NCBI GenBank assembly: GCA_050698355.1 | Contig: JBOHBN010000264.1 | Coordinates: 1 to 28,508, forward strand | Length of the DNA stretch: 28,508 bases | Source: JBOHBN01 sp050698355 | Lineage (GTDB): Bacteria; Actinomycetota; Actinomycetes; Streptosporangiales; WHST01 | Direction: 5' to 3' | Shown: positions 1-7,441 of the stretch, piece by piece | How positions within the stretch are numbered: position 1 is the stretch's first letter | Layout: the number at the start of each line of letters is the position of its first letter | Position numbers and translations under genes: made by a program | Notes under the pieces: generated by a model | Told to the model about the DNA's origin: nothing | What the model saw: the letters and a program-made list of their open reading frames with translations, nothing else | The model's database searches: none

Positions 1-1359
1 ACCGCGACCGTGCTCGCCCAGGCGCTCGTCCGCGAGGGCCTGCGCAACGTTGCCGCCGGTGCCAACCCGATGTCGCTGAAGCGCGGCATCGAGGCAGCGG
101 TGGAGCGTGTTTCTGAAGAACTGTCCAACCAGAGCAAGGAAATCGAGACCAAGGAGCAGATCGCTTCCACGGCCTCGATCTCCGCTGCCGACCCGAGCGT
201 CGGCGAGATCATCGCCGAGGCGATGGACAAGGTCGGCAAGGAAGGCGTCATCACCGTCGAGGAGAGCAACACCTTCGGCCTCGAGCTCGAGCTCACCGAG
301 GGCATGCGCTTCGACAAGGGATACACGTCTGGCTACTTCGTGACCGACAACGACCGGATGGAAGCGTCGCTCGACGACCCGTACATCCTCCTCCACCAGG
401 GGAAGATCTCGGCCGTCAAGGACATGCTGCCGGTCCTCGAGAAGATCATGCAGTCCTCGAAGCCGCTGCTGATCATCGCTGAGGACGTCGAGGGCGAGGC
501 TCTCGCCACCCTCGTCGTCAACAAGATCCGCGGTACGTTCAAGTCGGTCGCCGTCAAGGCCCCCGGCTTCGGCGACCGCCGCAAGGCGATGCTGCAGGAC
601 ATGGCCATCCTTACCGGTGGCCAGGTCGTCAGCGAGGACGTCGGCCTCAAGCTGGAGAACGCCGACATCGAGCTGCTCGGCCAGGCCCGCAAGGTCGTCG
701 TCACCAAGGACGAGACCACCATCGTCGACGGTGGCGGTGACGCCGAGCAGATCCAGGGCCGGATCAGCGAGATCCGTACCGAGATCGAGCGGAGCGACTC
801 CGACTACGACCGGGAGAAGCTGCAGGAGCGGCTGGCGAAGCTGGCCGGCGGCGTCGCGGTCATCAAGGTCGGTGCCGCGACCGAGGTCGAGCTGAAGGAA
901 CGCAAGCACCGCATCGAGGATGCCGTGCGCAACGCGAAGGCCGCTGTCGAGGAGGGCGTGCTGCCTGGCGGTGGCGTCGCGCTGCTCGCCGCGGAGTCCG
1001 CGTTCGAGAAGCTTGACTTGGAGGGCGACGAGCTCACCGGCGCTCTCATAGTCAAGACCGCGCTCGAGGCGCCCACCAAGCAGATCGCGTTCAACGCCGG
1101 TCTCGAGGGTGGCGTCGTCGTGGAGAAGATCCGCTCGCTCGGCGCGGGTAAGGGTCTCAATGCCGCCACCGGCGAGTACGTCGACATGGTGGCAAGCGGC
1201 ATCATCGAGCCGGCCAAGGTGACCCGCTCGGCGTTGCAGAACGCCGGGTCGATCGCCGGGCTGTTCCTCACCACCGAGGCAGTCGTCGCCGACAAGCCGG
1301 AGAAGGAGAAGGCAGGCGCTCCGGATCCGAGCGGCGGCATGGGTGGCATGGACTTCTGA
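1..1359 (+). CDS. groEL: 60 kDa chaperonin GroEL, 3' part (5' end outside window)
   Basis: This is the C-terminal 452 residues of the ATP-dependent GroEL chaperonin, which folds proteins in the cytoplasm as a double ring. The reading frame is open from base 1, so the first visible codon is not a start; about 88 N-terminal residues of the usual ~540 are missing. Recognisable family segments are the start of the visible part (VLAQALVREGLRNVAAGANP), the apical-domain region around KAPGFGDRRKAMLQDMA, the DGGGD segment, and the return to the equatorial domain (AVEEGVLPGGGVALL). The C-terminus is the GGMGGMDF tail typical of the main GroEL copy of actinobacteria rather than the His-rich tail of their GroEL1 paralogue. 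No groES is visible, which fits the common separate location of groEL2. A strong terminator follows at 1386-1415. Confidence 0.97.
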   Translation, partial: TATVLAQALVREGLRNVAAGANPMSLKRGIEAAVERVSEELSNQSKEIETKEQIASTASISAADPSVGEIIAEAMDKVGKEGVITVEESNTFGLELELTEGMRFDKGYTSGYFVTDNDRMEASLDDPYILLHQGKISAVKDMLPVLEKIMQSSKPLLIIAEDVEGEALATLVVNKIRGTFKSVAVKAPGFGDRRKAMLQDMAILTGGQVVSEDVGLKLENADIELLGQARKVVVTKDETTIVDGGGDAEQIQGRISEIRTEIERSDSDYDREKLQERLAKLAGGVAVIKVGAATEVELKERKHRIEDAVRNAKAAVEEGVLPGGGVALLAAESAFEKLDLEGDELTGALIVKTALEAPTKQIAFNAGLEGGVVVEKIRSLGAGKGLNAATGEYVDMVASGIIEPAKVTRSALQNAGSIAGLFLTTEAVVADKPEKEKAGAPDPSGGMGGMDF

Positions 1360-1385
1360 GTCCGACGCCATACCACGTCTCATCC

Positions 1386-1415
1386 GAAGGGCGGTCCCGA
1401 AAGGGGCCGCCCTTC
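1386..1415 (+). terminator. Hairpin terminator of groEL
   Basis: A 13-bp stem (GAAGGGCGGTCCC with GGGGCCGCCCTTC, one G-T wobble) closes on a GAAA tetraloop 26 nt after the groEL stop. There is only a weak T-run (CTTCGTC), as is usual for high-GC actinobacterial terminators. The symmetry means it could also act on the opposite strand. Confidence 0.85.
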
Positions 1416-1440
1416 GTCACGTTCCGGCCGGTTCCCGAAC

Positions 1441-1486
1441 GTTGTCAGTGCCTGGTCGACCAATAGCTCCACCACGCACTGACCAC
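1441..1486. repeat. 46-bp palindromic intergenic element, copy A
   Basis: Imperfect 46-bp dyad; 18 of 23 opposed positions pair. It shares with the other copies the outer GTTGTCAGTG arm, the TGGT segment and the invariant ATAGCTC centre. It lies between convergent groEL and the small membrane protein gene on the minus strand, and encodes that protein's last 13 residues and its TGA stop (1445-1447). Confidence 0.9.
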
Positions 1487-1822
1487 TCCTCTAGCTCCAG
1501 CCCGGTCCGCTAGCCGGCCGCCGGAGTTGGTGCCCAGCACGTGTTCGCTTCCAGCCATCCAGGCGGCGAACACGAGATATCCGGTCTCGAAGGCCAGCAG
1601 GTCCGCGTCCCAGCGCTTGGCACCGGACCGGCGCGAGGGGCGCAGCAGCAGCGCCGCACCCGCGACGTTGGCAAGCGCCCAGACGCCGTTGACGAGCGGG
1701 CCCGAGCGGCGCCCGGCCAGCGGTGTCAGGTGCTGCCGGTTCGCGGCCGCAGAGGCGAGGTGGGGTGCGCTGTTCGCGACGAGGATCCCGGCGAGCACCG
1801 ACCGGACGCGTGACGATCTCAT
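1445..1822 (-). CDS. Small conserved membrane protein, function unknown
   Basis: A 125-residue protein with hydrophobic stretches near residues 8-26, 44-62 and 72-92, so probably a small integral membrane protein with about three spans. The N-terminal half (LVANSAPHLASAAANRQHLTPLAG, written here in part: NSAPHL, LTPLAGRRSGPLVN) resembles small unnamed actinobacterial membrane proteins I recall having an NxxPH and TPL...SxPLVN pattern, but I cannot give a function. It starts 20 nt after the stop of the glycerophosphotransferase-like gene on the same strand, so the two are probably cotranscribed. An AGGAGA lies rather far (about 17 nt) upstream of the ATG. The last 13 residues (VVSAWWSYWSTRH) are encoded by palindromic element copy A, so the original C-terminus was probably shorter or different. 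Confidence 0.7.
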   Translation of the reverse strand: MRSSRVRSVLAGILVANSAPHLASAAANRQHLTPLAGRRSGPLVNGVWALANVAGAALLLRPSRRSGAKRWDADLLAFETGYLVFAAWMAGSEHVLGTNSGGRLADRAGARGVVSAWWSYWSTRH

Positions 1823-1842
1823 CGGTCGAGGTTAGCGGTCTC

Positions 1843-3498
1843 CTAGAGATAGCGCAGCGAGCCGGACACGAACGCGTCCGCATACGTCTCGGTGGGGAAG
1901 TCGCCGAGGTAGTACGCGCGCGCCTCCCGCCTGGGCTCCTCGAGCGGGTCGGTCTCGAGCAGCTCGTCCAGGACCGGGTCGAGGTTCGACAGGTCGCCGC
2001 GGAGCACGTACGCGGCCCTGGCCATCGGGAACGTGTCGGCGAACCTGTCGCCCTCGCCCACCATGTCGGTGATCGCGAACGGCTTGGCCGAGAACAGGAA
2101 GTCCGACACGACGCTCGACACGTCCGATATCAGCGCGTCCGCGGCGTTGAAGCAGTCGACGACGGACCGCTCTCGTTCCGCGGCCACGCCGAACACGTGC
2201 GCGCGGCCGGATGTCCGCGCGTCCTCGGCCAGCAGGTCCTGCAGGGCGGCCAGGCGCGCGGCGGACGCGCTGTCCTTGCTCGTGAACGGGTGGGAACGCA
2301 GGATGACGGTGACGTCCCGGGCGAGCAGGGCGCGCAGCAGCGGCGTCGCCACCGGCAGCGAGCAGTAGTTGACGTCGCTGGAGAAGCCGGTCCATGTCGG
2401 CGCGTACAAGACGACCTTCGGCCTGCGCTCGCCAACGTGCTGGTCGGTGACCTTGATCGTCTCCACCTGCGGGCGTCCGACGATGTCGAACCTGTCCTCG
2501 GGGATGGGTACGCCGTGGTCGTGGTACCTGTCGATGGCTGCTTGGCCCGCGACGAAGAGCCGGTCGTACATCTTCGCCGCCGGGTGGTAGCTGGGCGGCT
2601 TGTCGCTGTCCCCGTGTAGCAGCTGGATGTGCGTGAGCCGCGGGTGCCGGACGAAGTGGGTGTTCTTCATCGCGTTGTTGACGTAGAAGGCGACTTCGAG
2701 GCTCGGCACGGTGACCTCGTCGAGCGCTGTCATCGACTCGCAGCACGCGACGGGCGCCGACGTCATCGCCTGCACCGCACCGAACAGGTTCGCTTCGCGC
2801 AGCACGACGACGTACCTGTGCTCGAGCCTGTCGAGGTACGGCAACCACATCGCTACCTGGTACAGCAACCCGGGCTGGCCGCTGAAGTACAAGGCGAAGG
2901 CCGGCTTGTACGCCTCCAGTGCCTTCCGGCAGGCCGCCCACGCGGGTGTCCGCTCGCGGCGGAGCCATACGAGCTCGAGCAGCAGCACGCTCCAGCCCGC
3001 GGCGGCGGCCACGCTGATTACCAGCAACGGCCACGACGGCAGCGCGAGGACCGCGAATACGCCGAACACTACCACGAGGCCGGTGTCGACCGCGAACGCC
3101 AGCCGCGGCGTGACCTGCGGCGCCGTGCGCCGCTCGAAGCCCGGCAGGTTCGCGACCAGGATCCTGGCACTCGTCCACGCCCGTCCCAGCAGCGCCTCTG
3201 CGGCGAGCATCGCGACCAGGAGCGCTGCCGCGACCAGGAGCGCGTACGCGCTCACCCCGTTGAGCCCGCGCGCGTACGCGGCGACCGCACCGCAGGCCAG
3301 CAGCACTCGTCCGGTCGATGCCCGGCCCAGCTGCCCGTGCCGGTAGTGGTACCCGACGAGCGCGACCGCGAACGCGCCGATGATGTAGCCGAGCCAGGCC
3401 GTCGGCTGCCACGCGAGCAGGCAGAACGCGACGATGGATGCCGCGAGGATGGCGGACCGTTGCGCGACGCCGCTGACCAGGCGGACCGTACTGCCCAC
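1843..3498 (-). CDS. CDP-glycerol glycerophosphotransferase family protein with membrane N-terminus
   Basis: 551 residues from a GTG at 3498-3496, chosen because GGGAAGGGG lies about 12 nt upstream and because a longer frame would run antisense through proline dehydrogenase. The first ~190 residues contain about five or six hydrophobic segments (for example around AILAASIVAFCLLAW, LGYIIGAFAVALVGY, LLVAAALLVAMLAAEALL and FAVDTGLVVVFGVFAVL). Residues ~200-551 look like the Glyphos_transf (TagB/TagF) fold: NNAMKNTHFVRHP, LLHGDSDKPPSYHP, VLYAPTWTGF, ILRSHPF and the signature SDVSSVVSDFLFSAKPF. The family transfers glycerol-phosphate or polyol-phosphate units from CDP-polyols to build teichoic-acid-like wall polymers at the cytoplasmic membrane face. 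No tag/tar partner genes are visible, so the polymer is unknown. Divergent from proline dehydrogenase. Confidence 0.85.
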   Translation of the reverse strand: MGSTVRLVSGVAQRSAILAASIVAFCLLAWQPTAWLGYIIGAFAVALVGYHYRHGQLGRASTGRVLLACGAVAAYARGLNGVSAYALLVAAALLVAMLAAEALLGRAWTSARILVANLPGFERRTAPQVTPRLAFAVDTGLVVVFGVFAVLALPSWPLLVISVAAAAGWSVLLLELVWLRRERTPAWAACRKALEAYKPAFALYFSGQPGLLYQVAMWLPYLDRLEHRYVVVLREANLFGAVQAMTSAPVACCESMTALDEVTVPSLEVAFYVNNAMKNTHFVRHPRLTHIQLLHGDSDKPPSYHPAAKMYDRLFVAGQAAIDRYHDHGVPIPEDRFDIVGRPQVETIKVTDQHVGERRPKVVLYAPTWTGFSSDVNYCSLPVATPLLRALLARDVTVILRSHPFTSKDSASAARLAALQDLLAEDARTSGRAHVFGVAAERERSVVDCFNAADALISDVSSVVSDFLFSAKPFAITDMVGEGDRFADTFPMARAAYVLRGDLSNLDPVLDELLETDPLEEPRREARAYYLGDFPTETYADAFVSGSLRYL

Positions 3499-3597
3499 GA
3501 CCGTTGCGCCCCTTCCCTCGCCGATGACCGCAAGTATGCCGACACGCGCACACCGTGCTGCCTGGGGCAGGCTCCCGGGCGCGGTGCGGGCGGGGCG

Positions 3598-3632
3598 TAC
3601 CCTGCCTCTCGGCGGCAGGCGACGCAGGGAGG
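3598..3632 (+). promoter_or_regulatory. Putative -10 element and ribosome binding site of proline dehydrogenase
   Basis: TACCCT at 3598-3603 fits the actinobacterial TANNNT -10; no good -35 is visible. GGGAGG at 3628-3632 lies 4-5 nt before GTG 3637 and decides that start. The predicted 5' leader is about 27 nt and contains a short CCTGCC/GGCAGG hairpin. Confidence 0.45.
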
Positions 3633-3636
3633 TCTC

Positions 3637-4578
3637 GTGCTCGGTCTCGGCAGAGTGCTGCTCAAGGTGGCCGACTCGAGCCGGTTGAAGCACGTCGCGA
3701 GCACCGCTCCGGTCTCCCGGGACGTCGTGCGCCGGTTCATCGCCGGCGACACCGAGGACGACGCGATGCGCGTGACCCGCGAGCTCGCCGACGCCGGGCT
3801 CCTGGTCACCCTCGACCACCTCGGCGAGGACACCCGGGATGGCCAGCAGGCCAAGGCCACCGGGCAGGCGTACGTCGACGGGCTGTACCGGCTCGCCGCC
3901 GAGGGGCTTGCCGGGGGCGCCGAAGCATCGGTCAAGCTGTCGGCCGTGGGTCAGGCGCTCACGGTCGCCGGGGACGGGCACAAGATCGCGCTGGAGCAGG
4001 CGCTGCGCATCTGCGCCGCCGCCAAGGAGGCGGGAACGACCGTCACCTTCGACATGGAGGACCACACGACGGTCGACTCGACGCTGGAGATCGTTGCGGA
4101 GGTCCGCCGGGAGTACCCGTGGGCAGGTGCGGTGTTGCAGAGCTACCTGCGGCGCACCGAAGGCGACTGCCGCGACCTCGCCGGTACCGGCTCGCGGGTG
4201 CGCCTGGTCAAGGGTGCGTACAGCGAGCCGGAGTCCGTGGCGTACGCGGCACGCCGTGACATCGACAGGTCGTACGTCCGCTGCCTGCGTACGCTGATGG
4301 CCGGCCGGGGGTACCCGATGGTCGGCACTCACGACCCGCGGCTGATCGACATCGCCGGATCGCTGGCGGTGCAGTTTGACCGCGACCCGTCAACGTACGA
4401 GTTCCAGATGCTGTACGGCGTGCGTCCCGAGGAGCAGCGGCGCCTCACCGAGCGCGGCGAGCAGGTGCGCGTCTACCTGCCGTACGGCACCGAGTGGTAC
4501 GGCTACATGATGCGTCGTATGGCCGAGAAACCGGCGAACCTGATGGTGTTCCTGCGGTCCCTGACCACCAAGCGCTGA
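3637..4578 (+). CDS. Proline dehydrogenase (monofunctional)
   Basis: 313 residues from GTG 3637. It oxidises L-proline to delta-1-pyrroline-5-carboxylate with FAD, passing electrons to the membrane quinone pool. Family motifs are present in order: SVKLSAVG, TFDMEDHT, SYLRR, RLVKGAY (flavin/substrate region), GTHDPRLI, EFQMLYGVR, and the C-terminal YLPYGTEWYGYMMRRMAEKPAN, whose paired arginines normally hold the proline carboxylate. The length is right for a stand-alone enzyme rather than a PutA fusion; no P5C dehydrogenase domain is present. The gene is followed after 10 nt by proC, so the catabolic enzyme and the biosynthetic P5C reductase appear to be cotranscribed. Confidence 0.93.
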   Translation: MLGLGRVLLKVADSSRLKHVASTAPVSRDVVRRFIAGDTEDDAMRVTRELADAGLLVTLDHLGEDTRDGQQAKATGQAYVDGLYRLAAEGLAGGAEASVKLSAVGQALTVAGDGHKIALEQALRICAAAKEAGTTVTFDMEDHTTVDSTLEIVAEVRREYPWAGAVLQSYLRRTEGDCRDLAGTGSRVRLVKGAYSEPESVAYAARRDIDRSYVRCLRTLMAGRGYPMVGTHDPRLIDIAGSLAVQFDRDPSTYEFQMLYGVRPEEQRRLTERGEQVRVYLPYGTEWYGYMMRRMAEKPANLMVFLRSLTTKR

Positions 4579-4588
4579 GGAGAGAAGC

Positions 4589-5395
4589 GTGAGCGATCGG
4601 GTCGCCGTAATCGGCGTCGGGAAGATGGGAGAGGCCCTGCTGTCGGGCATGCTGCGTGCGGGCAAGCCGGTGACGGACCTGCTCGGCACCGTGCGTACGG
4701 CCGACCGCGCTGCGATGCTGCGCGAGCGGTACGGCATCGCGATAGTGAGCAACGCCGAGGCGGCCGCGGCCGCCGACACGCTGCTGTTCGCGGTGAAGCC
4801 GCAGGACATGAGTGCGCTGCTGGACGACATCGGCCCGCACGTCGCCGCGGACCGGCTCGTCGTCTCGGTGGCGGCGGGCATCACGACGTCCTTCCTCGAA
4901 CGGCGGCTGCCCGAGGGCACCGCCTGCGTACGGGTCATGTCCAACACGCCCGTGCTGGTCGACGCGGCGATGAGTGTGGTCTCGGCGGGCTCGCACGCCA
5001 CCGAGGAGCACCTGCACCGCACCGAGCAGGTGCTGCGGCCGGTCGGCAAGGTGCTGCGGGTGCCCGAGTCGCAGCAGGACGCGGTCACCGCGCTGTCCGG
5101 CAGCGGTCCCGCGTACGTCTACTACCTGGTCGAGTCGATGACCGACGCGGCGATCCTGCTGGGGCTGCCGCGGGGGGTCGCGCACGAGCTCATCGTGCAG
5201 GCGATGGTCGGCGCGGCGACGATGCTGCGCGACTCCGGCGACCACCCGGTCACCCTCCGCGAGAACGTGACGTCCCCGGGTGGCACGACGATCAACGCGA
5301 TCCGCGAGCTGGAGAAGCACGGCGTGCGCGCCGCCGTGCTCGACGCGATCTCCGCGGCTCGCGACCGCTCCCGTGAGCTCGCCGCCGGCGAGTAG
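4589..5395 (+). CDS. proC: Pyrroline-5-carboxylate reductase
   Basis: 268 residues from GTG 4589 with GAGGAGAG upstream. It reduces P5C to L-proline with NAD(P)H, the last step of proline synthesis, in the cytoplasm. The N-terminal Rossmann motif is VIGVGKMGEALLSGML. The C-terminal dimerisation/catalytic domain carries ALSGSGPAYVYYLVESM and the ProC signature NVTSPGGTT. The length matches the family. It is the second gene of a pair with proline dehydrogenase and converges on trpS, with palindromic element copy B in the short gap. Confidence 0.96.
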   Translation: MSDRVAVIGVGKMGEALLSGMLRAGKPVTDLLGTVRTADRAAMLRERYGIAIVSNAEAAAAADTLLFAVKPQDMSALLDDIGPHVAADRLVVSVAAGITTSFLERRLPEGTACVRVMSNTPVLVDAAMSVVSAGSHATEEHLHRTEQVLRPVGKVLRVPESQQDAVTALSGSGPAYVYYLVESMTDAAILLGLPRGVAHELIVQAMVGAATMLRDSGDHPVTLRENVTSPGGTTINAIRELEKHGVRAAVLDAISAARDRSRELAAGE

Positions 5396-5411
5396 CCGCG
5401 GGTTCTTCCAG

Positions 5412-5457
5412 GTTGTCAGTGCCTCATCGAGCTATGGCTCCACCAGGCACTGACAAC
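5412..5457. repeat. 46-bp palindromic intergenic element, copy B
   Basis: 19 of 23 opposed positions pair, plus one G-T. Outer arms GTTGTCAGTG and CACTGACAAC are perfect. In reverse orientation it aligns with copy D over the whole right half. It starts 17 nt after the proC stop and contains the trpS stop codon (5424-5426, minus strand), so it encodes the last 10 residues of TrpS. Confidence 0.93.
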
Positions 5458-6473
5458 TCACCGGGGACCAACGGCGGGAGCAGGCCGAACGCGTGCTGCG
5501 CCCTGGCGAGGACGGGAGCGGCGCGCTCCCGGGCGTGCTGCGCGCCGAGCGCGAGTACCGTGTCGACGTACCCGGCGTCGGCCTCGAGGGCCGCGTACCG
5601 CTGCTGTACGGGCTGCAGCTCCTCGACGACCGCGTCGGTCACGTCGCGCTTGAGCGGCCCGTACCCGTCGTAGCGACAGGCCAGCTTCTCCGGCGGCTCG
5701 TCGGTGAGCGCCGCCAGCAGCTCGAGCAGGTTGGCGACACCCGGCCGGGCGTCGGGGTCGTACGCGACGTCGCGCTCGCTGTCGGTCACGGCGCGGGCGA
5801 TCTTCTTGCGCACGACGTCGGGCGGGTCGAGCAGCCGGATCACACCCGGCGCGACGTCGGGCTCGGACTTGCTCATCTTGCGTGTCGGCTCCTGCAGGTC
5901 ACGCAGCCGAGCGGCGACCCGCGGCAGCGCGACCTCCGGTACCACGAACGTGTCGCCGTACTTGCGGTTGAAGCGCAACGCCAGGTCGCGCGCCAGCTCG
6001 ACGTGCTGGCGCTGGTCGTCGCCGACCGGCACCTCGGTCGTCTCGTAGAGCAGGATGTCCGCGGCCATCAGCGCCGGGTAGGTGAGCAGGCTGGACCGTA
6101 CGGACTCCTGCCGCGCGGACTTCTCCTTGTACTGGATCATCCGACGCAGCTCGCCGTCGTACGCGGTCGACTCCATCAGCCAGGCCAGACCCAGGTGCTC
6201 GGGCACGTGGCTCTGCACGAACAGCGTGCACGCCTCCGGGTTCAGCCCCACCGCGAGCAGCGTCGTCGCGAACTCGCGGGTGCGGGCGGCCAGCTCACGC
6301 GGGTCGTGCTCGGAGGTGACGGCGTGCAGGTCGACGACGCAGAACACGCAGTCCGCCTCGTACTGCTGCACGGTCCAGCGCCCGACCGCGCCGAGCAGAT
6401 TGCCCAGGCTGAGGCGTCCGCTGGGTGCGGTGCCGCTGAAGATCCGGCGCTTCGGCGCCAGCGTGCTCGACAT
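5424..6473 (-). CDS. trpS: Tryptophanyl-tRNA synthetase
   Basis: 349 residues, class I aminoacyl-tRNA synthetase that charges tRNA-Trp. Motifs: IFSGTAPSGRLSLGN (the HIGH-type motif, here SLGN), CVVDLHAVTS, MIQYKEKSA, LLTYPALMAADILLY, VGDDQRQHVELARDLA and RKMSKSEPD (KMSKS loop). The histidine of the DxHA segment near the tryptophan pocket is retained. The start ATG 6473 has AGAAGAG upstream. The last 10 residues (LSVPGGAIAR) are encoded by palindromic element copy B and are not expected to be part of the family fold. Upstream on the same strand are a leader peptide containing Trp and a terminator hairpin with TTTT, so expression is probably controlled by tryptophanyl-tRNA supply, as described for the auxiliary trpS of Streptomyces griseus (recalled from memory). 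Confidence 0.96.
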   Translation of the reverse strand: MSSTLAPKRRIFSGTAPSGRLSLGNLLGAVGRWTVQQYEADCVFCVVDLHAVTSEHDPRELAARTREFATTLLAVGLNPEACTLFVQSHVPEHLGLAWLMESTAYDGELRRMIQYKEKSARQESVRSSLLTYPALMAADILLYETTEVPVGDDQRQHVELARDLALRFNRKYGDTFVVPEVALPRVAARLRDLQEPTRKMSKSEPDVAPGVIRLLDPPDVVRKKIARAVTDSERDVAYDPDARPGVANLLELLAALTDEPPEKLACRYDGYGPLKRDVTDAVVEELQPVQQRYAALEADAGYVDTVLALGAQHARERAAPVLARAQHAFGLLPPLVPGELSVPGGAIAR

Positions 6474-6523
6474 CTTGGGTCATCTCTTCTCGCAGATGCC
6501 CGCCGAGACCGGCCCGGAACGCG

Positions 6524-6548
6524 AAAAGGCCGCCTCGACGGGGCGGCC
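6524..6548 (-). terminator. Attenuator terminator hairpin upstream of trpS
   Basis: On the minus strand GGCCGCC (6548-6542), a 7-nt loop and GGCGGCC (6534-6528) form a perfect 7-bp GC stem followed at once by TTTT (6527-6524). This classical intrinsic terminator lies 51 nt before the trpS start, where it only makes sense as an attenuator. Its first arm overlaps the CCGCCC (6546-6541) that can instead pair with GGGCGG at 6581-6576. Confidence 0.8.
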
Positions 6549-6566
6549 GTTGGGTGCGTGAGTGCG

Positions 6567-6605
6567 CTAGCGGATCCGCCCGGGGTGGGCGAGCCAGCAC
6601 GTCAT
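6567..6605 (-). CDS. trpS leader peptide with one Trp codon (12 residues)
   Basis: ATG at 6605-6603 opens MTCWLAHPGRIR and ends at TAG 6569-6567. A weak purine-rich SD (CAGG) lies about 10 nt upstream. The Trp codon (TGG, 6596-6594) directly precedes the first RNA arm (TCGCCC, 6592-6587), which pairs with GGGCGG (6581-6576). A ribosome stalled at Trp would cover arm 1 and free arm 2 to pair with arm 3. Only one Trp codon is present, where trp leaders usually have two or three, so sensitivity may be modest. The peptide was identified by its position, not by homology. Confidence 0.65.
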   Translation of the reverse strand: MTCWLAHPGRIR

Positions 6606-6629
6606 CGATGTGTACCTGCGCACGTACGC

Positions 6630-6635
6630 AGGATA
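6630..6635 (-). promoter_or_regulatory. Putative -10 of the trpS transcript
   Basis: TATCCT on the minus strand, about 25 nt before the leader-peptide ATG. It is placed so that the transcript would include leader peptide and attenuator. No clear -35 is visible. Confidence 0.4.
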
Positions 6636-6658
6636 GCAGGTGTGCCGGAGGCACCGGC

Positions 6659-6693
6659 TTGCGGCTCCGGCATCTGGCCGTACCCTCGCTACC
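6659..6693 (+). promoter_or_regulatory. Leaderless promoter of the acetyltransferase gene
   Basis: TTGCGG (6659-6664), a 16-nt spacer, TACCCT (6681-6686), then exactly 7 nt to GTG 6694. With initiation 7 nt after the -10 the mRNA would begin at the start codon. No Shine-Dalgarno sequence is present, which agrees. Confidence 0.6.
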
Positions 6694-7188
6694 GTGCAAA
6701 CGACGGTACGCACCCTGGACCCCGATGACTGGACGACCGCGCGGGACGTGCGGCTCGCCGCCCTGGCCGAGGCGCCGGACGCGTTCGCGTCGACGCTCGC
6801 ATCGCAGCAGGTCAACACCGAGGCGGACTGGCGCGCGATGCTCGACGGCTCGCGCGGCATCAGGGCGGTGGCGGAGGTCGGCACCGAGGTCGCGGGCGTC
6901 ATCGGCGCGTTCAGCCGCGGTGGTGTCGGCGAGATCGTCTGGATGTGGGTGGTGCCCGGCTACCGCGGCGGCACCGTCGGCGCGGCGCTCGTGACGTACG
7001 CCGTCGACTGGTGCGCTGTCCAGGGGCTTGGCTGCGTGCTGTGGGTGGCCGACGGCAACGAGCGCGCACGCAGGTTCTACGCACGCAACGGGTTCGTGTC
7101 GACCGGCGAGCGCCAGCCGTTCCCCGGCGATCCCGAGCGTCGCGAGTTCCAGATGGCGTACAAGCCTACGATGGTTGATTCCTTGTAG
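6694..7188 (+). CDS. GNAT family N-acetyltransferase
   Basis: 164 residues from GTG 6694. GNAT enzymes transfer an acetyl group from acetyl-CoA to an amine; the substrate here is unknown. Visible family features: LRLAALAEAPDAFAST-type N-terminus (the DAFAST segment is common in this subgroup), the beta4/acetyl-CoA loop IVWMWVVPGYRGGTVGAALV with the Q/RxxGxG/A-like RGGTVGA, and the C-terminal NERARRFYARNGFVSTG, the usual NxxAxxxYxxxGF element. The gene diverges from trpS and appears to be leaderless. An in-frame upstream ATG at 6640 is less likely, because it would lie inside the divergent promoter region. Confidence 0.88.
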   Translation: MQTTVRTLDPDDWTTARDVRLAALAEAPDAFASTLASQQVNTEADWRAMLDGSRGIRAVAEVGTEVAGVIGAFSRGGVGEIVWMWVVPGYRGGTVGAALVTYAVDWCAVQGLGCVLWVADGNERARRFYARNGFVSTGERQPFPGDPERREFQMAYKPTMVDSL

Positions 7189-7441
7189 CTGGTCGGCATG
7201 TTTGCTCGTGGGTGCTCGCCAGGACGCCCATCTGGCACAACCGGGCTGTCGGACGCACTCGGCACACGATCCGTCACCGTCTCCGACGCTGACCAAGCAA
7301 TCAACCATCGCTGACAGAGAGTCCCCAGCCGCCCCCGGGAGGTTGCGAAACGGCTACAAACAACCGTGGCGAGTGGTGTCCGCGCCGCAAACAAGGCACG
7401 CTCCGGGGTGACGTCGTGTAGTAATCCTTCCGGAGGAGCTC

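Noticed and set aside
1723..4578. Long open frames on both strands across 1723-4578 (for example 298 and 649 codons)
   Set aside because: They are by-products of high-GC codon bias antisense to the glycerophosphotransferase-like and proline dehydrogenase genes; their extra sequence is Arg/Gly/Pro/Val-rich without motifs.
7189..7441. Possible small gene or riboswitch in the gap before the solute-binding protein gene
   Set aside because: No frame with a plausible start and composition, and no recognisable RNA fold. Only a good GGAGGAG before 7442 and a TAGTAA-like hexamer near 7419 were seen.
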